Shown: positions 1 to 6,106 of the stretch, piece after piece
How positions within the stretch are numbered: the first letter of the stretch is position 1
Layout of the letters: the number at the start of each line of letters is the position of its first letter
NCBI GenBank assembly: GCA_902493755.1
Contig: CABURF010000069.1
Location: 1-6,332 of the forward strand
DNA: 6,332 nt
From: an uncultured Coriobacteriia bacterium
GTDB taxonomy: Bacteria; Actinomycetota; Coriobacteriia; Coriobacteriales; QAMH01
Direction: 5' to 3'
Translations under genes and position numbers: made by a program
The notes under the pieces: generated by a model
The model's database searches: none
What the model was told of the DNA's origin: nothing
Seen by the model: the letters and a program-made list of their open reading frames with translations, nothing else

Positions 1-1581
1 CTTGATGGGATACGGATCTCCATCGATCATGGCATCCATGACAAGCGACGGCGAGCAGAGCATCTGGTGCAGCATCGGACGCGGCACGCCGAACATCTTG
101 CGATAGTTCTTGTCGATCATCTTGAAGCCCTTCCACGACATGACGCGGAAGCGGTCGTTACCGATGAACTTGTCCTGGTTCGCGGGATCCTGTAGCTCGG
201 AGAGTTCGAACTCGGCATTACGCACCGGATAGGTCTTCTCCTTACCCACGGCGTTGGGATCGCAGGGCATGCCGACGAACTCGCCGCCGGGGTTGTCGAT
301 GTTGCCGCACAGGATGCGCAGGATGGTCTTGGCGATTCCGAAACTCGAAGCGTTGTTGCCATGCTGGTCGCCGCCACCGAGACCCCAGATGATGCAAGCC
401 GGACCATTGGTAGCGTAGAGATGGGCAGCCGCCTCGATCTTGCGGACGGGCACGCCGGAAACCTTGGAGGCACGCTCGGGCGTGTACTCCTGCATGCGAT
501 CGGCAATGGCGTCGAAGACGGTCTTGCACTCGACCGTGGAACCGTCCTTGAGCGTGACGGTGTAGGTTCCGTAGAGCTGAGCGTCCACGACGGTGTCCTC
601 GGTGGGAGTGTAGTAGCGATTCTCGTCGGAGCACCAGCACAGGGGTGCGCCCGTCTCGCCGTCCCACACGACGAAGTCCTCGTGCTTGCCGCCCTCCTCG
701 ACATCGCTCGCACGCAGCAGCTTGTTCGTATCGGTGCGGAAGAGGAACACAGCGTTGGACCAGTACTTCAGGAAGTCCTCGTCATAGAGCTTCTCGCGAA
801 TGACGTAGTGCACCCAGGCAAGGCACACTAGGCAATCGGTGTTGGGATAGGGCTGCAGCCACTCGTCGGCCTGCCCGGACTCGGTGATGCAGACGGGATC
901 CACGACGATGAGCTGCGCGGGATCGGGCTCGTTGACCGTCGTGCGTCCCGAAATGACGCGCCAGAGGGGCGCCTGGGGTGCATAGGACTCCTGGCAGCGC
1001 TTGCCCCAGTTGACAATCGTGTGCGACTGCTGCGGGGATGCCGGCATCATGGACTCGACGGGCCATCCGACCATGGCCATGTTGAGCGTGTAGTTCCAGC
1101 ACCAGCAGATGGTACCCGGATCGATGACGTTGCCGGGATTGCCCAAGAGGTTGGTGAAGCGACTGCGCGCCCACAGATGATCCGAACGATAGGTGCCCTC
1201 GGAGGCGACAAGCGTCTCGGGGCCATACTCGTCAATGAGCGCCTGAAGCTTCTCGGCGATTTCCTTGATGGCCTGATCGTAGGAGATCTGCTCCCACTTG
1301 TCCTCGCCACGCTCACCAACACGCTTGAGCGGATGATTGATGCGCTTGGGGTGATAATGGAACTTGATTGCGCGCTCGCCCTTCTCGCCCAGGCGGTTGC
1401 AGAGCACGGAGCCCTCCGCGTCATCGCCCCTGAGCTCCACGAGCCTGCCGGTCTTCGTGTCGACACCGGCATAGATGCTGCAGTTCATGTGGCAGAAGTG
1501 GCAACGAGTACGACGCCATCGAATGCCATTGTCATCTACCGTGTTGTTGGGCACGCCGGCCATAGATGGTGTATCTGACAT
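1..1581 (-). CDS. Molybdopterin oxidoreductase family catalytic subunit (DMSO reductase superfamily), partial: C-terminus beyond left edge
   Basis: The frame is open from ATG at 1581 to the window edge (527 codons) without a stop. Residues C27-x2-C30-x3-C34-x26-C61 form the canonical N-terminal [4Fe-4S] site of bis-molybdopterin-guanine-dinucleotide enzymes. Family signatures follow: a KWEQISYDQA block (~95-104), YGPET (~119-123), and a glycine-rich WGLGGGDQHGNN segment leading to GNIDNPGG (~399-433), which contacts the cofactor. The segment TICWCWNYT (157-165) lies where the Mo ligand is expected, and C161 lines up by eye with the Mo-ligating Cys of acetylene hydratase. Compared with the other Mo enzyme here, it carries an extra ~75 residues (~278-353) after LYDEDFLKYW. 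No Tat or Sec signal is visible, so it is probably cytoplasmic. The start is supported by GGGAGAG at 1588-1594. Catechol dehydroxylase-like or other reductase functions are possible; the substrate is unknown. Confidence 0.93.
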   Translation of the reverse strand, partial: MSDTPSMAGVPNNTVDDNGIRWRRTRCHFCHMNCSIYAGVDTKTGRLVELRGDDAEGSVLCNRLGEKGERAIKFHYHPKRINHPLKRVGERGEDKWEQISYDQAIKEIAEKLQALIDEYGPETLVASEGTYRSDHLWARSRFTNLLGNPGNVIDPGTICWCWNYTLNMAMVGWPVESMMPASPQQSHTIVNWGKRCQESYAPQAPLWRVISGRTTVNEPDPAQLIVVDPVCITESGQADEWLQPYPNTDCLVCLAWVHYVIREKLYDEDFLKYWSNAVFLFRTDTNKLLRASDVEEGGKHEDFVVWDGETGAPLCWCSDENRYYTPTEDTVVDAQLYGTYTVTLKDGSTVECKTVFDAIADRMQEYTPERASKVSGVPVRKIEAAAHLYATNGPACIIWGLGGGDQHGNNASSFGIAKTILRILCGNIDNPGGEFVGMPCDPNAVGKEKTYPVRNAEFELSELQDPANQDKFIGNDRFRVMSWKGFKMIDKNYRKMFGVPRPMLHQMLCSPSLVMDAMIDGDPYPIK

Positions 1582-1587
1582 AGCATG

Positions 1588-1594
1588 CTCTCCC
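1588..1594 (-). promoter_or_regulatory. Ribosome binding site of the left Mo enzyme
   Basis: GGGAGAG on the minus strand sits 6 nt before the ATG at 1581. Another ATG at 1586 lies in a different frame, only 1 nt from this Shine-Dalgarno, and would give a 16-codon reading frame overlapping the start. Its spacing makes it an unlikely initiator. The purine-rich leader resembles that of the other Mo-enzyme gene (AGGAGAG before 5961). Confidence 0.7.
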
Positions 1595-1662
1595 TTCTCT
1601 TCTTCCCCTCGCGTCTATCGCCTGGGATTCACTTCATCGAAAGACTACAGGCGACGCTTTAG

Positions 1663-1712
1663 GGCGAAAACGCCTTATCCGACGTATGTAAACGGGTAAT
1701 ATAATGGGTAAC
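1663..1712 (-). promoter_or_regulatory. Shared upstream element, copy 1 (candidate promoter/operator of the left Mo enzyme)
   Basis: Read on the minus strand, this 50-nt block aligns without gaps to 6008-6057 upstream of the other Mo-enzyme gene. The last 12 bases, GGCGTTTTCGCC (1663-1674), are identical. The preceding 26 match at 17 positions by hand count, including ATTA, GTT, CGT and GGA. A GTTA at the far end also matches, 8 nt before ATTA. The 12-mer is an inverted repeat, GGCG/CGCC around TTTT. It lies 82-93 nt upstream of the ATG. Neighbouring intergenic sequence lacks such a match. I infer a shared transcription-factor site or promoter; I could not assign -10/-35 boxes confidently. 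Confidence 0.6.
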
Positions 1713-1723
1713 ACCCGAGGGTG
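1712..1723. repeat. Small inverted repeat just downstream of the radical SAM gene
   Basis: CACCCGAGGGTG has 5-bp arms around GA and lies 4 nt past the radical SAM stop codon. In RNA it could form only a short hairpin with a tetraloop, and no T-tract follows, so it would be a weak terminator at best. It could equally be part of the regulatory region of the next gene. Confidence 0.3.
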
Positions 1724-1727
1724 ATTT

Positions 1728-3005
1728 CTAGCTTCTGTACAGCTCCCGAACGCCAATCTCCCGCATGCAGTAGTCGCCGTTGGGAAGTTCCTCGAGTATG
1801 TTCGTGCTCTTTCCTACCTGTACGCCCGGATACGCCGCGCGCAATACATCCAAGACAGAGCGCGGAAGCGATAGACTTGGCACGGCGTCATTGGCATAGC
1901 AGGCAACGTCGCATGCCTCGGCCCAGGCACGCACCTTGGGCACGTCTTCGCCAAACACCTTGAGGCAGCGCAGAAAGCCATCGTCATCGTCGCGGTCGAT
2001 CCAAGGATAGACCTTATCGAACCCCTGCACGAAGAACGCGTCGTTTTGCCGGTTTACCTGCGCCGAATTGCGATTGTCGGCACTGCAGTAATGCAGCCCG
2101 AACGAAAGCCCCTCGTCTGCCGCACGCTGCATGAGACACAGCGCGTCACGTTCGCTTTCGGCTACCGGCAAGCCGCCCGAATACCAGTAATCGTAGAGGT
2201 AATTCCACGGATGTCTGCGCAGTCGAAAGCCACGCTGGACAAACTGTTCGGCGTTATACAGGGGAAAGCAGAACTCAAGCAGGTTGACGCCGCGCACTCC
2301 AAGCGCGTCGAACTCGCGTAGTAGTCCTATCATCCACTCCACGGTGCCGGGGATGACCGGCATCTCGACCACGACATCGTCCACGAACGAGACGGCACGA
2401 CCAATCGCCGCCAGCGCGCGCTCCTGCGCGTCATCGTCATCGGGTGGCTTCACGCTGAAGCGGACCTCGGAGAGCCCCGCCGCGGCAAGTCGCACGAGCG
2501 CATCCTCATCGGCATGATCACCATTCGTGTAGATGCGCGTGTGGACCTGCGGATACAGGCTGCGCGCCTCCTCCAGAAACGCCACGACGCTATCCACGTG
2601 GAGCAGCGGCTCGCCACCCGTCACCGCCAAAAAGTCGTATGCGGCGCCAGCAGCATGGGCCTGCCTGAGCTCGAGCGCGATGTCTCGCTCATATTGCAAG
2701 AAACGTTCGTAATGGGGCTGATTGACATTGAAACAGAAGTAGCAATGCTTGGTGCAGCGCAAGTCCACGAAGAGCGAGCCGGTACGCTCGCCCGTGCGAC
2801 ATGCGATACACGCCGGCGATATCCAGCCGCGCCATATGGAGGAGCCGCCGTTCTCGCATTCGCATCCACACGCGTGCGCCATTACCTGGCGAGCTGAGCG
2901 CGGAGAGGACTCGCCTTTCTCGAAGGGCAAGCCGTACTGGGCAGCGGAGCGCCGAAAGTCCTCTTCGGCTCCCTCGATCAGCGTCGTGTACTCCCGCAAG
3001 TCCAT
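1728..3005 (-). CDS. Radical SAM protein with an extra N-terminal cysteine cluster
   Basis: This is a complete 425-aa frame. The radical SAM [4Fe-4S] motif is C84-x3-C88-x2-C91 (LRCTKHCYFCFN), followed by the SAM-binding TGGEPLL at 129-135. Ahead of it lies a Cys-rich stretch with C46, C48, C50, C66 and C69, which could hold an auxiliary Fe-S cluster or zinc. Later landmarks are MPVIPG (215-220), LHYCSAD (304-310) and scattered C290, C347, C365, C369 and C413. The IPG and HYCS landmarks resemble, from memory, uncharacterised radical SAM proteins of the COG2108 type. The MoaA-type C-terminal cysteine pattern is not evident. The ATG directly follows the stop of the small Cys-rich gene, with GGAG at 3014-3017, so the pair should be translationally coupled. 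Its position between two Mo-enzyme units suggests, but does not prove, a maturation or modification role. The substrate is unknown. Confidence 0.93.
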   Translation of the reverse strand: MDLREYTTLIEGAEEDFRRSAAQYGLPFEKGESSPRSARQVMAHACGCECENGGSSIWRGWISPACIACRTGERTGSLFVDLRCTKHCYFCFNVNQPHYERFLQYERDIALELRQAHAAGAAYDFLAVTGGEPLLHVDSVVAFLEEARSLYPQVHTRIYTNGDHADEDALVRLAAAGLSEVRFSVKPPDDDDAQERALAAIGRAVSFVDDVVVEMPVIPGTVEWMIGLLREFDALGVRGVNLLEFCFPLYNAEQFVQRGFRLRRHPWNYLYDYWYSGGLPVAESERDALCLMQRAADEGLSFGLHYCSADNRNSAQVNRQNDAFFVQGFDKVYPWIDRDDDDGFLRCLKVFGEDVPKVRAWAEACDVACYANDAVPSLSLPRSVLDVLRAAYPGVQVGKSTNILEELPNGDYCMREIGVRELYRS

Positions 3006-3236
3006 CTAAGCCGCTCCGGGCTGCGATGCATCGGAATGCGACAGGTACGTGGCACGTAGCTGCGCTGCGCGCTCGGCACTCGCGAGCGGCGCTCCGCACA
3101 TGCCACACACCTGCGCCGTCGGCCCATTGATAGCCTCACAGCGCTCGCAGTATCCGGGCACACGCTCCATATCCATGGCAAATGCCGGGGCCTCTCCCCT
3201 GCATCTTCCGCAGTTGACGCATGCATATCCGCACAT
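3006..3236 (-). CDS. Small Cys-rich zinc-ribbon/Fe-S-like protein coupled to the radical SAM gene
   Basis: This is a 76-aa protein starting MCGYACVNCGRC. It has two four-cysteine sets: C2-x3-C6-x2-C9-x2-C12, and C30-x2-C33-x10-C44-x2-C47. The second is spaced like a zinc ribbon; the first could bind zinc or a [4Fe-4S] cluster. The tail (~50-76) is Ala/Ser/Gln-rich without other motifs. I chose ATG 3236 because AGGAG lies at 3243-3247 with 6-nt spacing. In-frame ATGs at 3257, 3263 and farther upstream have poorer signals and would add residues without visible motifs. The stop codon abuts the next gene's ATG with no gap. It could be an electron donor, a scaffold or a substrate of the radical SAM enzyme. 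I do not recognise a named family. Confidence 0.82.
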   Translation of the reverse strand: MCGYACVNCGRCRGEAPAFAMDMERVPGYCERCEAINGPTAQVCGMCGAPLASAERAAQLRATYLSHSDASQPGAA

Positions 3237-3297
3237 GGATGACTCCTCGAAAATCATGGACATGTCCCTCGTAGCCAGCATGGCAGTGAGGGGAAGC

Positions 3298-3328
3298 GGC
3301 GGGAGGCACCGCGTAGGCACCTCCCGCC
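3298..3328 (-). promoter_or_regulatory. Strong GC-rich hairpin in the leader of the Cys-rich/radical SAM operon
   Basis: GGCGGGAGG (3298-3306) and CCTCCCGCC (3320-3328) are perfect 9-bp arms. Inside them, the minus-strand RNA can continue with U-G, G-U, C-G and C-G pairs, giving a 13-bp stem and a 5-nt UACGC loop. On the plus strand the two wobble positions become C/A mismatches, so the fold favours the minus transcript. No T-tract follows. It lies about 60 nt upstream of the ATG at 3236 and could be a leader structure, a processing or stabilising hairpin, or a Rho-type/atypical terminator for the Fe-S gene. Confidence 0.5.
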
Positions 3329-3351
3329 ATCGCATGGCCAGAACATAGCAA

Positions 3352-3373
3352 GCTTTCGCACATCGTGCGAAGC
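3352..3373 (-). terminator. Possible terminator hairpin after the Fe-S protein gene
   Basis: On the minus strand GCTTCGCAC, loop GAT and GTGCGAAAGC form a 9-bp stem with one bulged base, starting about 14 nt past the stop at 3388. The following TTGCTATGTT is only moderately T-rich, so intrinsic termination would be weak. The position between two operons is right for a terminator. Confidence 0.4.
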
Positions 3374-3387
3374 GATGCTGCGAGACA

Positions 3388-3717
3388 CTAGATGACGCAG
3401 AGTACCTTCTTGCTTCCGGCGCCCATCTGGCCGGCGAGTTCCTCGACGTCTCCGTACATCAGACACTGCGCCTGACAATGCTGCACGCAGGTCGGGAGCT
3501 TTCTCTCGCCCACACGCACCACGCACCCATCGCACTGCCTCGTGAACGCAGGAAGGTAGGAGAGCTGCCAGTTGTTCTCGTCAATCTGCCACGGGCCAAT
3601 CTCCTGCACAATGACTCCCGTCTGGCCGACGGGAAGATGGTTGTGCATTTGGCATGCCATCTCGCAGGTGTGGCAACCGGAGCACCATTCGGTGTCAATG
3701 AGAATGCCTTTCGCCAT
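3388..3717 (-). CDS. Short ferredoxin-like electron-transfer subunit with two [4Fe-4S] sites
   Basis: The protein has 109 aa. Cysteines C12-x2-C15-x2-C18-x3-C22 and C62-x2-C65-x11-C77-x3-C81 match the cluster-binding pattern of DmsB/NrfC-type beta subunits; C85 and C107 are extra. Such subunits usually run near 200 aa with four clusters, so this is about half size, but it starts and stops cleanly and looks like a genuine compact form. There is no signal peptide or membrane segment. The ATG lies 3 nt past the stop of the Mo enzyme, with AAGGGG at 3726-3731 inside that gene, so the two are co-translated. It probably passes electrons to or from the Mo subunit in a soluble complex; the ultimate donor is not encoded here. 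Confidence 0.93.
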   Translation of the reverse strand: MAKGILIDTEWCSGCHTCEMACQMHNHLPVGQTGVIVQEIGPWQIDENNWQLSYLPAFTRQCDGCVVRVGERKLPTCVQHCQAQCLMYGDVEELAGQMGAGSKKVLCVI

Positions 3718-3720
3718 GGC

Positions 3721-5961
3721 CTATTCCCCTTCCTCGATTTTGTAGATCTTGCAGATGGTCGTCTTGTAATTGGCGCCGAAGCCCGACTTTCCGCACAACA
3801 TGGGGATGAGCTGGTTGATGTTCACGTCGAAGACATCGTAGAGCTTCTCCGGCTCTGCCTCGGGCAGCCACCAGCCGTGATCGCACGAAACGACGCGCGG
3901 ATCGACGATCGGGGTGATCTTGACGGTGCGCTTGGCGCGGCCGAGCATGTTTTCGACCCAGACCCACTCGCCTTCGGTGACGCCGAGCTTCTCGGCGGCC
4001 TCGGGATGGATCTCGATATAAGGCCACGGATCCATGCGACGCAGACGATCGACCTGGCGGTGCTCGCTGTGGAACGAGGACCAGCGGCGTGCACCGGTCG
4101 TGAGCACGAAGGGATACTCCTCCATGAGCTCAGGCGTCGCGCCCGGACCGGGGTTGGGCTCGTCGAAATACGGCATGGGATCCAACCCGCAGGTCTCGTA
4201 GAACAGCGACCACAGCTCGATGAGCCCCGTCGTCGTGTTGAAGCCGGGCTTGCCATCGGCACGCAGCAGACCCTTCTCGTAGCGCTTGTACTCGAAGGGC
4301 AAATACAGCGGCGCCTGCTCGCGCAGCTCGGAGAACGAGAGGCCCGTCGAGGAGATCATGTACGACAGCATCTCGTCGATGGTCTCCCACGGCCATGCAT
4401 CCGGGTTGAGACGTTTGCCGATGAGCAGGTTGATCTCGGCGTCGGACTTGGCCTCGCCGATCTGCGTGACCTTGTTGATGACCTCACCACGTTGTAGACC
4501 GTCGCCCAAACGCAGGCCGTCCTTCTCGGGATATGTGCACGCAGGCAGTACTACGTCGGCAACCGCCATGGCGGTCGGCGTCATGAACAGGTCGACGACG
4601 ACGTTGAAGTCCATCTTCAGCAGCGCCTTGAGAACGCGCCTAGGGTCAGCGCCCATGCAGGCGATTGCGTTGTTCGTCTGCAGCCAGACGCTGTGAATCT
4701 TGTAGGGGCTACCCGTCTCCATCGTCTTGAGCACTTCGTCTGCCTGAGCTGCCTGAAAGCCGAGGTTCAAGAGCGGATACTCGGCAAGGCCGATGCGCTT
4801 TGCTTTCTGCTCGGGGCTGATGAGCTCGGAACCCCAACCGCCAGAGTACGCAATCATCTCGACCGGGAAGATGTTGCTGCCGGGGATGTCGACGTTGCCG
4901 GTGATCTGGAACAGGCCGACGATGGCCTGACCGGCCGGAAGGGCCTCCTTGACCATGTCGACGGCAAGACCCCATTGCATGGCGGCAGGCTTCGACTTCG
5001 CGAGCAGGCGTGCCGCGCGGACGATCTGCTCCTCGGGAACCCAGGTGACCTCAGCCATCTTCGACGGCGGGTAATCCTGCACGCGTTCGCGCAGCTCGTC
5101 AAAGCCGTAGGTCCACTTCTCGACGAATTCCTTGTCGTAGAGCTCCTCGTTGATGATGACGTTCATCATCGCGAGCGCCAGGGCGGCATCGGTACCGGGA
5201 CGCAGGCGCAGGTGCTCCTCGGCCTTGAGCGAAAGCCAGGTGACGCGCGGATCGATCATCATGATCTTCATGCCCCGCTTCATGAGATCGATCATCCAGT
5301 GACCGTAGAAGCCGTCGGAGTTCGCCTTGAGCGGATAGTTGCCCCAAATGACCATGAGCTCGGGATGGCGCCAGTTGGGGTTATCGTAGCGATCGGTGAA
5401 CTGCTGCGAGCAGTCAGCGATCGTGTACCCGCCGCAAGTGGCAGCCATACCGGCGATGCGGGGCAGGTAGCAGGCAAGTCCGGACAGCGCGAAGCAGGTG
5501 TAGTTGGGCGAGCCGTACGACCAGGCAAGGCGCGTGATCCACGAGGCGATGTCGCGACCGGTGCCCTGGCCGAACACGACGCTTTCCGCACCGTACTTCT
5601 CGCGAATCTCGATGAGCTTGCCCGAAACCAGGTCGATGGCCTCGTCCCAGCTGATGCGCTCCCACTTGTCCTTGCCACGGTCCTTCGGGTCGCGTTTCAT
5701 CGGATACAAGAGCCTGTCCTTGTGGTTCGTCACATCAGGCAGGGCAAGACAACGCACGCAAAGACGTCCGCTGTTGAAGGGATTCTCGGAATCGCCCTCC
5801 ACCTTGACAAGCTTGCCATCTTCATCGGTGTAGAGCAGCACGCCGCAACCCAGATGGCACCCGGGTCCAGTCCATGCGCTTCCGCGTGTGACCGTGAGAT
5901 TGCCCTCTTTGTAGGTATAGGGCTTCTCGTGTGGCACGCGAACGTATTCATTTTCTGCCAT
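3721..5961 (-). CDS. Molybdopterin oxidoreductase family enzyme, acetylene hydratase/catechol dehydroxylase-like catalytic subunit
   Basis: This is a complete 746-aa protein. DMSO-reductase-superfamily landmarks include KWERISWDEAIDLV (99-112), a cofactor-binding core, DLFMTPTAMAVADVVLPA (457-474), and a C-terminal dinucleotide-binding domain with LTTGARRWSSFHSEHRQ (620-636). The NVIINEELYDKEFVEKW stretch (267-283) is close to acetylene hydratase as I remember it. C156 (NYTCFALSG) sits where that enzyme's Mo-ligating Cys lies. The N-terminal cluster motif is atypical: C35-x3-C39-x28-C68-x2-C71, with Gly32 where the first canonical Cys would fall. The start at 5961 has AGGAG at 5967-5971; an in-frame ATG at 6027 would translate through part of the shared upstream element. 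There is no export signal. Catechol or other aromatic dehydroxylation, hydration or transhydroxylation are family-based guesses. Confidence 0.95.
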   Translation of the reverse strand: MAENEYVRVPHEKPYTYKEGNLTVTRGSAWTGPGCHLGCGVLLYTDEDGKLVKVEGDSENPFNSGRLCVRCLALPDVTNHKDRLLYPMKRDPKDRGKDKWERISWDEAIDLVSGKLIEIREKYGAESVVFGQGTGRDIASWITRLAWSYGSPNYTCFALSGLACYLPRIAGMAATCGGYTIADCSQQFTDRYDNPNWRHPELMVIWGNYPLKANSDGFYGHWMIDLMKRGMKIMMIDPRVTWLSLKAEEHLRLRPGTDAALALAMMNVIINEELYDKEFVEKWTYGFDELRERVQDYPPSKMAEVTWVPEEQIVRAARLLAKSKPAAMQWGLAVDMVKEALPAGQAIVGLFQITGNVDIPGSNIFPVEMIAYSGGWGSELISPEQKAKRIGLAEYPLLNLGFQAAQADEVLKTMETGSPYKIHSVWLQTNNAIACMGADPRRVLKALLKMDFNVVVDLFMTPTAMAVADVVLPACTYPEKDGLRLGDGLQRGEVINKVTQIGEAKSDAEINLLIGKRLNPDAWPWETIDEMLSYMISSTGLSFSELREQAPLYLPFEYKRYEKGLLRADGKPGFNTTTGLIELWSLFYETCGLDPMPYFDEPNPGPGATPELMEEYPFVLTTGARRWSSFHSEHRQVDRLRRMDPWPYIEIHPEAAEKLGVTEGEWVWVENMLGRAKRTVKITPIVDPRVVSCDHGWWLPEAEPEKLYDVFDVNINQLIPMLCGKSGFGANYKTTICKIYKIEEGE

Positions 5962-5966
5962 GTGCT

Positions 5967-5971
5967 CTCCT
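5967..5971 (-). promoter_or_regulatory. Ribosome binding site fixing the start of the 746-aa Mo enzyme
   Basis: AGGAG is 5 nt before the ATG at 5961. This favours the MAENEYVR start over the upstream in-frame ATG at 6027, which would add 22 residues without family motifs. Confidence 0.75.
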
Positions 5972-6007
5972 ATCTCTCTTTCCCATTCTTGTGACAGGGA
6001 TCTCCTT

Positions 6008-6057
6008 GGCGAAAACGCCCTCTCCAACGCAAGCGAACAGATAATTCAGGCAATAAC
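6008..6057 (-). promoter_or_regulatory. Shared upstream element, copy 2 (candidate promoter/operator of the 746-aa Mo enzyme operon)
   Basis: This is the ungapped counterpart of 1663-1712. The identical GGCGTTTTCGCC is at 6008-6019, the 17/26-matching stretch at 6020-6045, and the matching GTTA at 6054-6057. It lies 47-58 nt upstream of the ATG (12-mer), about 35 nt closer than in copy 1. It sits entirely in the 145-nt gap between the amidase stop and the Mo-enzyme start, so the Mo operon probably has its own promoter here. A 7-bp direct repeat, AAGCGCA on the plus strand, flanks it at 6059-6065 and 6084-6090; its meaning is unclear. Confidence 0.6.
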
Positions 6058-6106
6058 GAAGCGCATGACTTGATTGCGGGAGTAAGCGCAGCACAACATG
6101 AATCTC

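Noticed and set aside
361..831. Plus-strand open frame (156 aa) and overlapping minus frames in the left region
   Set aside because: They overlap the left Mo enzyme, whose continuous frame from 1581 to the edge carries all the family motifs.
1538..1586. Short upstream open frame from ATG 1586 overlapping the left Mo-enzyme start
   Set aside because: The Shine-Dalgarno is only 1 nt away, so initiation is unlikely; 16 codons with no feature.
3006..3236. Classic RiPP precursor peptide for the radical SAM enzyme
   Set aside because: The cysteines are arranged as CxxC metal-binding pairs with zinc-ribbon spacing and there is no obvious leader/core split, so a metal-binding partner is more likely. 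Not excluded.
3237..3335. Longer N-terminus of the small Cys-rich protein (starts at 3257, 3263, 3281 or 3335)
   Set aside because: The best Shine-Dalgarno is before 3236. The longer forms run into the hairpin region and add no motif. The start at 3257 with an AGGG signal remains a weaker alternative.
3340..3387. A sigma-70-like promoter (TATGTT box) for the Cys-rich/radical SAM operon
   Set aside because: The -35 match is poor and it overlaps the terminator-like hairpin; the signal is too weak to list.
3478..4497. Long plus-strand open frame (339 aa)
   Set aside because: Antisense to the Fe-S and Mo-enzyme genes, which have clear family motifs. The frame shows no recognisable domain, and such antisense frames are common in GC-rich genes.
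4693..5994. Long plus-strand open frame (433 aa)
   Set aside because: Lies entirely opposite the 746-aa Mo enzyme and its leader; no motifs, and it reads like a mirror frame of a GC-rich gene.
5962..6027. 22-residue N-terminal extension of the 746-aa Mo enzyme from ATG 6027
   Set aside because: No good ribosome site before 6027, the extension overlaps the shared upstream element, and AGGAG sits correctly before 5961.
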